From CALJGI01 sp047618115 (GTDB lineage Bacteria; Pseudomonadota; Gammaproteobacteria; Pseudomonadales; Halieaceae): DNA of 7,936 nucleotides. The stretch lies in contig JBLHKV010000184.1 of assembly GCA_047618115.1 (NCBI GenBank), positions 1 to 7,936 of the forward strand, read 5' to 3'. The notes beneath the pieces are model-generated. The model worked only from the letters and a program-made list of their open reading frames with translations, did not search any database and had not been told where the DNA came from. Shown in pieces: positions 1 to 6,346 of this stretch (its first letter is position 1; each line of letters opens with the position of its first letter). The position numbers and the translations under genes are program-made.

Positions 1-235
1 TGCCGTCAATGTGGGCTATAGCCTCGATGTTGATTTGAGCCAGCAGTGCATCACCACACCGGGTGGCGAGCGAATAGAATTTGAGGTGGAAGAGTTCAGA
101 AAATTTTGTCTTCTGAATGGTTTGGATGATATCGGTGAGACTTTGGCTGACTCAGACGCAATCGTAGAATTTGAGCGACGTTGGCGAATCGAGTCGCCCT
201 GGCTCTTCGACCAGATACCCGGAGTTCACTCGTGA
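1..235 (+). CDS. leuD: 3-isopropylmalate dehydratase small subunit, C-terminal part
   Basis: This is the last 77 codons of the small subunit of isopropylmalate isomerase, read from base 2 to a TGA at 233-235; the 5' part lies outside the window. With LeuC it isomerises 2-isopropylmalate to 3-isopropylmalate in cytosolic leucine synthesis. The visible part carries the typical LeuD tail: a DVDL strand, the segment FRKFCLLNGLDDIGETL, then a short region matching the family's 'D.I..YE...P.F' ending. The complete protein is usually a little over 200 residues, so roughly the last third is present. The stop overlaps the leuB start by 4 nt (GTGA), which suggests translational coupling. In Pseudomonas, as I recall, a methyltransferase gene separates leuD from leuB; here they abut. 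Identification rests on the recognisable motif and on the adjacent leuB. Confidence 0.93.
   Translation, partial: AVNVGYSLDVDLSQQCITTPGGERIEFEVEEFRKFCLLNGLDDIGETLADSDAIVEFERRWRIESPWLFDQIPGVHS
221..224 (+). promoter_or_regulatory. Ribosome binding site of leuB
   Basis: GGAG lies 7 nt before the GTG at 232, inside the end of leuD. It supports GTG 232 as the leuB start over a longer in-frame TTG at 181. The protein from 232 begins MSRRVLVLPGD, matching the usual LeuB N-terminus. Confidence 0.7.
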
Positions 236-1335
236 GTCGGCGGGTTCTAGTGCTGCCGGGAGACTATATTGGGCCGGAGATCGTAGCGCAGGCACGTCGA
301 GTACTCGATGCCGTAAACGTCGGCTTTTCGCTCGATTTGACCGTAGAAGAGTCTCTCCTGGGTGGGGCTGCAATCGACGCTTTTGGCGTCCCCCTGCCCG
401 CGACGACGCTGGAACTGGCCCGCGATGCCCAGGCGATTTTGCTGGGGGCGGTTGGCGGTCCCAAATGGGACGCTGTGGATGCGGCCATCCGCCCTGAAAA
501 GGGTTTGTTACAAATTCGCTCTGAGTTGGGCTTGTTCGGAAACCTCCGGCCAGCACTGCTGTACCCGCAACTCGCTGCTGCCTCGAGTCTTAAACCCGAA
601 GTGGTTGCCGGCCTGGACATACTGATTGTCCGCGAGTTGACCGGCGGTATTTACTTTGGCGAGCCCAGGGGAATTCGAACCCTGCAAAATGGCGAGCGGC
701 AGGGTTACAACACCTATGTCTATTCCGAGTCGGAAATAGAACGTATCGCTCACCTCGCATTTCGTCTGGCAGGCAAGCGCAGTGGGCGTTTGTGTTCCGT
801 TGATAAATCCAATGTGCTGGAGGCGACGGCATTGTGGCGGGAGGTGGTAAGCAGCCTTGCCGCGCAATACCCCAATGTTGAATTGAGCCATATGTACGTA
901 GACAGCGCGGCGATGGAATTGGTGAGGGCGCCCAAGCAATTCGATGTCATGGTTACTGGAAATATGTTCGGCGATATATTAAGTGATGCCGCAGCCATGC
1001 TGACGGGGTCTATTGGCATGTTGCCGTCGGCCTCGCTGGATAAGGACGGCAAGGGCATGTATGAACCGTGCCACGGTTCCGCGCCGGATATTGCCGGTCA
1101 AGGAAAAGCCAATCCTCTGGCGACCATTTTGTCTGTAGCGATGATGATGCGCTATACGCTAGGTTGCCCTGCGGCAGCACAGGCGATTGAAGTCGCCGTC
1201 GGTAACACCCTGGATCGAGGTTGTCGAACACCCGATATACAAACCCCTGGATGCGAACTGGTTAGTACCGTCGAGATGGGTAATGCCGTGGTAGAAGAAC
1301 TGAGCAATTACATGGAGAGCAATGAAAATGTCTGA
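232..1335 (+). CDS. leuB: 3-isopropylmalate dehydrogenase
   Basis: The product catalyses NAD-dependent oxidation and decarboxylation of 3-isopropylmalate to 2-ketoisocaproate, the third committed step of leucine synthesis, as a cytosolic metal-dependent dimer. It has 367 residues, normal for the family. The start is GTG 232, overlapping the leuD stop; a longer frame opening at TTG 181 adds 17 residues without family resemblance. Visible motifs are LLGAVGGPKWD, IRPEKGLL, the substrate-binding segment RELTGGIYFGEPRG (R134, Y141), SVDKSNVLEA (K192), and metal-binding aspartates D224 (YVDSAAM), D248 and D252 (GNMFGDILSD), followed by GSIGMLPSASL and HGSAPDIAG. Catalytic Tyr, Lys and Asp residues are all present, so the enzyme should be active. 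Two oddities are Y12 in the N-terminal GDYIGPE, where bacteria normally have Gly, and C280 in EPCHGSAP, where Val or Ile is usual. The end overlaps asd. Confidence 0.97.
   Translation: MSRRVLVLPGDYIGPEIVAQARRVLDAVNVGFSLDLTVEESLLGGAAIDAFGVPLPATTLELARDAQAILLGAVGGPKWDAVDAAIRPEKGLLQIRSELGLFGNLRPALLYPQLAAASSLKPEVVAGLDILIVRELTGGIYFGEPRGIRTLQNGERQGYNTYVYSESEIERIAHLAFRLAGKRSGRLCSVDKSNVLEATALWREVVSSLAAQYPNVELSHMYVDSAAMELVRAPKQFDVMVTGNMFGDILSDAAAMLTGSIGMLPSASLDKDGKGMYEPCHGSAPDIAGQGKANPLATILSVAMMMRYTLGCPAAAQAIEVAVGNTLDRGCRTPDIQTPGCELVSTVEMGNAVVEELSNYMESNENV
1063..1079 (+). repeat. Perfect 8-1-8 inverted repeat inside leuB
   Basis: GAACCGTG and its exact reverse complement CACGGTTC flank a single C. The repeat falls on the leuB codons for EPCHGS. 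It has an operator-like symmetric shape but lies deep inside a conserved coding motif. Arms of this length are expected about once by chance in a window of this size, so no function is claimed. Confidence 0.3.
1314..1317 (+). promoter_or_regulatory. Ribosome binding site of asd
   Basis: GGAG lies near the end of leuB, 4 nt before ATG 1322 and 10 nt before ATG 1328. The longer spacing and the MSDTYDVAVLGATGAVG beginning favour 1328. ATG 1322 would only add Met-Lys. Confidence 0.5.
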
Positions 1336-2350
1336 CACATACGATGTTGCCGTGCTGGGCGCCACGGGCGCGGTTGGTGAAACCATGATTTCGATTTTAG
1401 AGGAAAGAGGGTTTCCGGTGGGCACCCTGTATCCATTAGCCAGTAGCCGTTCGGCTGGCAAAACAATCTTATTTCGGGGTAAAGCATTAATGATCGAGGA
1501 TGTGGCCTCTTTCGACTTCAGCAAAGTGAAAATTGGGCTTTTTTCCGCCGGAGGTAGCGTATCTGAGCAGTATGCCCCTGTCGCAGTCGCAGCCGGTTGT
1601 GTGGTCATCGACAATACTTCTCATTTCCGAAACGAGAACGATATTCCACTGGTCGTGCCAGAGGTCAATCCTGAAGCGCTGGCCGGGTATACCAACAGAG
1701 GAATAATCGCAAATCCGAACTGTTCGACCATTCAAATGATGGTAGCTCTCAAGCCTATCTACGACGAGGTTGGCATAGAGCGTATCAACGTTTGCACCTA
1801 TCAAGCTGTGTCTGGAACGGGGAAAAGTGCCATCAGTGAGCTGGCTGATCAGACCGCCAAATTGCTCAATGGCCAGCCCGCCGAATGTAAGGTCTACCCA
1901 AAGCAAATAGCTTTTAACGTGTTGCCACAAATCGATTCATTTCAGGACAATGGCTATACCCGCGAGGAGATGAAAATGGTGTGGGAGACGCGAAAAATAT
2001 TTGCCGATCCCACTATCCAGGTAAATCCCACCTGTGTGCGCGTGCCGGTCTTCTATTCTCATTCTGAAGCTATTCACATCGAAACTCGAGAAAAAATTAG
2101 CGCGGAAAAGGTCATGGAGCTGATGAGAAATTCCCCGGGAATCACCCTGATCGATGAGCGCGAGGATGGCGGCTATCCGACTCCGATTGGAGATTCTGCC
2201 GGAGAGGACTCAGTATTCGTGGGACGGATCCGCGAGGACATTTCACATCCCCGTGGGATTGATCTTTGGGTAGTCTCCGACAATGTCCGTAAAGGAGCGG
2301 CCCTGAACTCGGTGCAAATCGCCGAAGCCTTGATAAAAAGCTACATATAA
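1328..2350 (+). CDS. asd: Aspartate-semialdehyde dehydrogenase
   Basis: The product reduces L-4-aspartyl phosphate with NADPH to aspartate semialdehyde, the branch point to lysine/diaminopimelate, threonine and methionine; it is a cytosolic dimer. It has 340 residues from ATG 1328 (342 from ATG 1322), matching the shorter ASADH class found in many bacteria rather than the longer E. coli type. Visible elements are the nucleotide-binding GATGAVG at residues 11-17, the loop SAGGSVS, the active-site cysteine C132 in NPNCSTIQ, the segment YQAVSGTGK, R238 and acid-base H245 in RVPVFYSHSEA, and a C-terminal GIDLWVVSDNVRKGAALN. Because the nucleophilic Cys is kept, this is a working enzyme and not the catalytically dead Usg-1-like paralogue sometimes found beside fimV. 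The start lies inside leuB, so coupled translation is likely. A TAA stop is followed by a 62-nt gap before fimV. Confidence 0.96.
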   Translation: MSDTYDVAVLGATGAVGETMISILEERGFPVGTLYPLASSRSAGKTILFRGKALMIEDVASFDFSKVKIGLFSAGGSVSEQYAPVAVAAGCVVIDNTSHFRNENDIPLVVPEVNPEALAGYTNRGIIANPNCSTIQMMVALKPIYDEVGIERINVCTYQAVSGTGKSAISELADQTAKLLNGQPAECKVYPKQIAFNVLPQIDSFQDNGYTREEMKMVWETRKIFADPTIQVNPTCVRVPVFYSHSEAIHIETREKISAEKVMELMRNSPGITLIDEREDGGYPTPIGDSAGEDSVFVGRIREDISHPRGIDLWVVSDNVRKGAALNSVQIAEALIKSYI

Positions 2351-2412
2351 TGAATACTTGCGGCTATTAGTAAAGGGATATTCTAGGTCCCTCAGTAAAC
2401 TCGGGAATAACA
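2351..2412 (+). promoter_or_regulatory. asd-fimV intergenic region, possible weak fimV promoter
   Basis: This is the largest gap in the window. It contains a weak hairpin (AGGGA at 2374-2378 and TCCCT at 2388-2392, 9-nt loop) without a following T tract, so it is not a convincing terminator. A poor sigma-70-like pair, TTGCGG at 2358 and TATTCT at 2379 with a 15-nt spacer, could drive fimV separately from asd. Neither element is strong. A separate promoter is plausible mainly because gene function changes here. Confidence 0.2.
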
Positions 2413-4779
2413 ATGGTGATGGCTATGATGGGGAAGTTATCTCGATGGACCTGCGCATTAGCGCTTGTGTTTTCCAGCGCCGTAGGGGCGGTTGGGCTAG
2501 GCGATCTGAGTCTTAAATCTTACCTGAACGAAACCCTCGATGCGGAAGTAGAATTGCTAAGTCTGGGTAAGCTGGGTCGGGAGCAATTGCACGTTTTACT
2601 CGCATCCCAAGACGACTTCGATCGGGCAGGCGTACCGCGAGATTATTATCTGCAGTCGCTTAATTTCGAAGTCGAAGTCGATGACGCCGGAACCGGGGTG
2701 ATCCTGGTGACGACAGATAACAAAATCAACGAACCCTATCTTAATTTTTTGATAGAGGTCAGGTGGCCGACCGGGCGGTTGCTGCGGGAATACACAATAC
2801 TGCTGGACCCCGTGGTATTTACACAGAGCTACGAGTCTCCGGCAGCAGAGTCGGTTGTCGAGAGCTCAACACCTAACCGTGCAGATAGCAACAGTCGAGC
2901 ACCCACTGCCACCACAACCACTGTAGCTGCGCCGACAAGTTCAGACGATCGCGATTACGGATCTCATTATGGCGATAATCTCGAAAACGACGCACATATG
3001 GTGGCAGAGGATGACACCCTATGGACCATTGCGGCGAGGCTAAGGCCAGAAGGTCACAGTATTCATCAAACCATGTTGGCAATTCAGCGCACCAACCCCA
3101 AAGCATTCATCAACGGTAATATTAATCTGGTGAAGGCTGGTTATATTTTGCGTATCCCGGATGAAGGTGAGATCGGTAGTCGCGACGACCAGTACGCTGC
3201 AGCTGAGGTGAGCTCCCAGAATAGAGATTGGCGTGAAGGTCGTAGTAGTGGCCCTATTGAAGGAGCCTCGCGTCCACAGATGGATGCCACTGCAGATGGC
3301 AGCGATGCGCGTCGGAGTAGCGGCAGCGACGATGGCGATGGCGTGCTTGAAATCGCTAGCGGTGGCCAGTCACAAGACGATGTGGGCGGTGACGATCTGT
3401 CTAACGAATTGATCGCTAGCTACGAAGACGTCGATCGCGTCCAGAGAGATTTGAATGATCTTCAGTCTCGTATTTCTGAGCTGGAAGAGCGCAATCGAAC
3501 CCTTGCGCGCCTGAATGAGCTTAAAGATGATCAGCTCAAGGCAATGCAGGATGAGCTGGGTCGAACCTTAGACGAGGTTGTAGAAACCAATGTCGACAAC
3601 CAACAGTCGGCCAGCGAATCAATAACGGCGACGGATCCACCGCCAACTGAGGTTGCCGTATCCCAGCCCAAAGCTCCCGCAGAACGCGGGGCTTTTTCTT
3701 TAATAATGGACAATTTGTTGTGGCTGTTGCTGGCCCTGGTTGCGATTGCTGCGGGCATATGGGCGCTGCTGTGGCGCAGGGGCGATGGTTCTGACGATGT
3801 GCGTACCAAGCGCTCTGGGAGGAATGACGACGATTTTGCCGGTCTAGAACTCGGTGATGACGATTTGATAGTCGATGAAATCAGCAATGAGTCGCTTGCA
3901 TCCAGGCCTTCAATTTCAGCAGTTGCTCAAGGCACGGACGCGGGGCAGGGTTATGAAAGTCATGTGGAGGATGCTGATGCTCTAGCTGAGGCCGATATCT
4001 ACATTGCCTACGGACGCTATCAGCAAGCTATCGCTGTTCTCGCACCCGCGGTTATCGCCCACCCTGAAAATCCGGAATATCGACTGAAGTTGTTGGAAGT
4101 ATACGCTGCTATGGGCGATGCTCAGGCCTTTGAGAATGAGCTGCAGCACCTGCAGGCACTGGAGGACCCAGCTGCCAGTACCAGAGCTGAAGAACTTCGC
4201 AACGGCTTGGGTGATGACCTCGGTGTCTCGGATATCGATTTGACCCCTGCTATCGAAACTGATCAGCTGGATGCAGGTGATCAGTTGGCCGATCTGGAAG
4301 TTTCGGTAGCTGAGGAGAGTCAGGACGAAGACATGTTTGATCTGTCACTCGACGATAGCCTGGAAGAGTCGGATGATGACGCTGCCGATCTGGAGCTGGA
4401 ACTGGAGCTGGATGATGACTTTCTCACCGACCTCGATAGCGCGGCAGCAGATAGTGCGGGTGAAGAAACAACCGAGTTTGAGCTCGAATTAGATCTGGAA
4501 ATGGATGATGAAGTAGATCTTACAGAAGTCGCTGCGGCGTCCGGCTCGCTCGAAGATGTGGAAGAGTTGGATGTCTTTGAAGAATTGGATGAGCTTGAAA
4601 TAGACGATTTCAGTGAGTTCGCCGGTGGTGATGAATTGTCCACAAAGCTCGATTTAGCGCGCGCTTATCTCGATATGGGTGACCAGGATGGCGCTAGAGA
4701 AATCCTTGATAAAGTAGCAACAGACGGAACCGATGAGCAAAAGCAGGAGGCCACAGAGCTCCTGGGACGCATTGGATAA
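2413..4779 (+). CDS. fimV: FimV/HubP-type polar hub protein with LysM domain
   Basis: FimV is an inner-membrane scaffold that binds peptidoglycan, marks the cell pole and supports type IV pilus secretin assembly, twitching and polar signalling (known for Pseudomonas FimV and Vibrio HubP). The frame gives 788 residues. In order: a signal peptide ending near VGA at 24-26; the FimV N-terminal beta domain (about 28-135, with LLREYTILLDPV); a low-complexity linker; a LysM domain at about 195-249 (VAEDDTLWTIAARL to GYILRIP); a second disordered linker; a coiled coil at about 330-390; a membrane helix at about 435-454 (LLWLLLALVAIAAGIWALLW) followed by Arg-Arg; a cytoplasmic TPR-like pair at about 527-585; an acidic tract with no Lys, Arg or His at 597-744; and the conserved FimV C-terminal helix pair at 743-788. 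Starts at 2413, 2425 or 2428 are all possible. GGTGAT at 2415-2420 could serve the later ATGs, which give a more normal signal peptide. The 3' end overlaps truA. Confidence 0.95.
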   Translation: MVMAMMGKLSRWTCALALVFSSAVGAVGLGDLSLKSYLNETLDAEVELLSLGKLGREQLHVLLASQDDFDRAGVPRDYYLQSLNFEVEVDDAGTGVILVTTDNKINEPYLNFLIEVRWPTGRLLREYTILLDPVVFTQSYESPAAESVVESSTPNRADSNSRAPTATTTTVAAPTSSDDRDYGSHYGDNLENDAHMVAEDDTLWTIAARLRPEGHSIHQTMLAIQRTNPKAFINGNINLVKAGYILRIPDEGEIGSRDDQYAAAEVSSQNRDWREGRSSGPIEGASRPQMDATADGSDARRSSGSDDGDGVLEIASGGQSQDDVGGDDLSNELIASYEDVDRVQRDLNDLQSRISELEERNRTLARLNELKDDQLKAMQDELGRTLDEVVETNVDNQQSASESITATDPPPTEVAVSQPKAPAERGAFSLIMDNLLWLLLALVAIAAGIWALLWRRGDGSDDVRTKRSGRNDDDFAGLELGDDDLIVDEISNESLASRPSISAVAQGTDAGQGYESHVEDADALAEADIYIAYGRYQQAIAVLAPAVIAHPENPEYRLKLLEVYAAMGDAQAFENELQHLQALEDPAASTRAEELRNGLGDDLGVSDIDLTPAIETDQLDAGDQLADLEVSVAEESQDEDMFDLSLDDSLEESDDDAADLELELELDDDFLTDLDSAAADSAGEETTEFELELDLEMDDEVDLTEVAAASGSLEDVEELDVFEELDELEIDDFSEFAGGDELSTKLDLARAYLDMGDQDGAREILDKVATDGTDEQKQEATELLGRIG
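3670..3701 (+). terminator. Intrinsic-terminator-like hairpin inside fimV
   Basis: AAAGC-T-CCCGC (3670-3680, T3675 bulged) pairs perfectly with GCGGGGCTTT (3686-3695) around a 5-nt loop, giving ten base pairs with a GC-rich top. The T tract TTTTTCTTT spans 3693-3701, on the plus-strand 3' side, so it is oriented to stop fimV transcription. It lies in frame in the fimV coding sequence, just before the membrane helix (codons for PKAPAERGAFSL). Translating ribosomes would normally mask it. Whether it works is unknown. Confidence 0.35.
4390..4413 (+). repeat. Four tandem CTGGAN hexamers in fimV
   Basis: CTGGAG, CTGGAA, CTGGAG and CTGGAT follow one another in frame and encode Leu-Glu three times, then Leu-Asp. 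Slippage here would change protein length by two residues at a time without shifting the frame. The repeat is part of the acidic cytoplasmic tract. Confidence 0.6.
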
Positions 4780-5641
4780 TAATCGTCACAGGCAACCCTA
4801 CTCAGCAGTTCCACTGAACCAGGATGGCCGCATTGCGCTTGCCGTAGAGTATGTTGGAAGCGATTACTGCGGGTGGCAGAGACAAACAAACTGTAATATA
4901 CCCTCGGTTCAGGGAACATTGGAGCGCGCGCTGTCCAAGGTGGCAAACAGGCCTGTGCAGGTTCACTGTGCTGGTCGAACCGATTCAGGCGTTCACGCCG
5001 GTCACCAGGTAGTTCATTTTGATCCCGGCGTTGCTCGCAGTTCGAAGGCTTGGGTGTTGGGCGGCAATATGAATTTGCCCGATAGCATCGCCATTAAATG
5101 GGCAGTACCGGTCGCGAATGACTTTCACGCAAGATTTTCTGCACGCTATCGACGTTATCGCTACATTATTGACAACTGTACTCATCGGCCGGCGCTGATG
5201 TCTCCGCTGCTGCTATGGAGACGCGATCACCTCGATGTGGCACTCATGCACGAGGCATCGCAAGCCCTGCTTGGCGAAGCCGATTTCAGCGCCTTTCGGG
5301 CCGCTGGTTGTCAGTCGCGTACCGCGAGGAGAAACGTCGATTTTGTGTGTGTAAGCAGGTATCAACGTCTCCTGATAATCGACATACAAGCCAATGCCTT
5401 TCTGCACCACATGGTGAGGAATATTGTTGGTTCTCTGCTGGAGATTGGCGCTGGCAGGCGTGAAGTTGGCTGGCTGAAAACACTTCTGATTTCCAAGGAC
5501 AGGACCAAAGCTGGCGCTACGGCACCGCCCGAGGGACTGTATCTGGTAGACGTGGGTTATCCAGAAGTGCATGCACTACCGTTGAACACTCCCGGGCCGG
5601 TATTTTTACCCTGCACAGATAATGGTGCCAGCGGGACATGA
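4733..5641 (+). CDS. truA: tRNA pseudouridine(38-40) synthase
   Basis: TruA converts uridines 38, 39 and 40 in the anticodon arm of many tRNAs to pseudouridine, in the cytosol as a homodimer, and so affects decoding accuracy. The product is 302 residues against about 270 for E. coli TruA. Family resemblance begins at residue 33 (RIALAVEYVGSDYCGWQRQ). The catalytic aspartate is D84 in CAGRTDSGVHA. The conserved tyrosine is Y142 in RYRYII, followed by FHARFSA-type context, FSAFRAAGCQSRT and the C-terminal ANAFLHHMVRNIVGSLLEIG and DRTKAGATAPPEGLYL segments. ATG 4733 lies 47 nt inside fimV with only a weak GGA site 4 nt upstream. The roughly 32 unmatched N-terminal residues include a basic SKSRR start. 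The only later in-frame candidates I found before the conserved core are TTG 4772 and CTG 4814, so the exact start is uncertain while the identity is secure. Confidence 0.95.
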   Translation: MSKSRRPQSSWDALDNNRHRQPYSAVPLNQDGRIALAVEYVGSDYCGWQRQTNCNIPSVQGTLERALSKVANRPVQVHCAGRTDSGVHAGHQVVHFDPGVARSSKAWVLGGNMNLPDSIAIKWAVPVANDFHARFSARYRRYRYIIDNCTHRPALMSPLLLWRRDHLDVALMHEASQALLGEADFSAFRAAGCQSRTARRNVDFVCVSRYQRLLIIDIQANAFLHHMVRNIVGSLLEIGAGRREVGWLKTLLISKDRTKAGATAPPEGLYLVDVGYPEVHALPLNTPGPVFLPCTDNGASGT

Positions 5642-5683
5642 TCTGGTAATATACCTCGCTTTTTACAGTCGGTCAGATTTTTC

Positions 5684-6328
5684 GTGCTCCGTACCCGAAT
5701 CAAAATATGTGGTATCACTTCACCCGAAGACGCGTCGATGGCGGTGCGGCTGGGGGCGGATGCGCTTGGACTGGTTTTTTACCCGCCAAGCCAGCGGGCG
5801 GTAAGCATTGATGAGGCACGGATAATCACCTCGCTACAGCTACCGTTCGTGACCACCGTAGCGCTTTTTGTTAATAGTGACCCGGGCTTTGTGACGTCAG
5901 TTATCGATGCGGTTCGACCGAGTATGTTGCAATTCCATGGCGATGAAACCGAGTCCGACTGTGCACACTATGGTATTCCGTACATGAAGGCGATCCGGGT
6001 TGGCGAGGATTGCGACGTCGCTGATCAGGTGGGTAAATTTAGTTCGGCATCGGCCCTGCTCCTCGATACTCTGGTGAAGGGGGTAGCCGGCGGAACTGGC
6101 CAGCGTTTTGATTGGGGTCTTGTTCCAAAGAACCTCAGTGCACCGCTCGTGCTCGCCGGAGGTCTCGACGCCGATAACGTTGGCTCCGCTATCGAGGTGC
6201 TTCGACCTTACGCAGTTGATGTGAGTGGAGGCGTGGAGTCAGGGCCTGGCCGCAAAGATATTCATCGAGTTGAGAGCTTTGTGAATGCCGTTCGTCTGGC
6301 AGACCTCGACAGACAAATTATTTATTAG
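5684..6328 (+). CDS. trpF: Phosphoribosylanthranilate isomerase
   Basis: The product isomerises N-(5'-phosphoribosyl)anthranilate to the 1-deoxyribulose phosphate form in tryptophan synthesis, as a cytosolic TIM barrel. It is a stand-alone enzyme of 214 residues, not the TrpC-TrpF fusion of enterobacteria. The general base and acid are visible as C9 in IKICGIT and D128 in LLLDTLV. Phosphate-binding ends are LAGGLDADN and VSGGVESGPGRKD. The start is GTG 5684, giving MLRTRIKICGIT. The frame is closed upstream by the truA stop itself (same phase), and no ATG lies between, so GTG is effectively forced. There is no good Shine-Dalgarno; the 42-nt leader is AT-rich. trpB follows after 18 nt, so trpF-trpB-trpA probably form one transcription unit. 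Confidence 0.96.
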   Translation: MLRTRIKICGITSPEDASMAVRLGADALGLVFYPPSQRAVSIDEARIITSLQLPFVTTVALFVNSDPGFVTSVIDAVRPSMLQFHGDETESDCAHYGIPYMKAIRVGEDCDVADQVGKFSSASALLLDTLVKGVAGGTGQRFDWGLVPKNLSAPLVLAGGLDADNVGSAIEVLRPYAVDVSGGVESGPGRKDIHRVESFVNAVRLADLDRQIIY

Positions 6329-6346
6329 ATTTGGTGAAATTAGTAG

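Noticed and set aside
181..231. Upstream extension of leuB from TTG 181
   Set aside because: It adds 17 residues without family similarity and lies wholly within leuD. GTG 232 has a good ribosome site and gives the normal N-terminus.
457..475. GTCCC-AAAT-GGGAC hairpin in leuB
   Set aside because: It is a five-base-pair stem explained by the conserved codons for GGPKWD, with no following T tract.
152..556. Minus-strand open frame of 134 codons over leuD and leuB
   Set aside because: It is a shadow of leuB. The composition is Pro/Arg-rich as expected from antisense codon bias, with no recognisable domain. Other antisense frames in the window were rejected for the same reason.
2374..2392. AGGGA/TCCCT inverted repeat after asd as a terminator
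   Set aside because: The stem is only five base pairs with a 9-nt loop and no T tract follows.
4320..4643. Minus-strand open frame encoding a serine-rich protein of 107 residues
   Set aside because: It is the complement of the Asp/Glu-rich fimV tract, where GAN codons read as serine-type codons on the other strand. It has low complexity, no family resemblance and no ribosome site considered convincing.
5642..5683. AT-rich truA-trpF gap as a trp promoter or attenuator
   Set aside because: TTTACA at 5662 has no matching -10 at proper spacing before the start, TAATAT at 5646 lacks a -35, and there is no leader peptide with Trp codons or paired stem structure in 42 nt.
5764..5796. GCTTGG/CCAAGC inverted repeat with T run in trpF
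   Set aside because: The T run lies in the large loop instead of after the stem, so it is not terminator-like. The bases encode ordinary TrpF residues.
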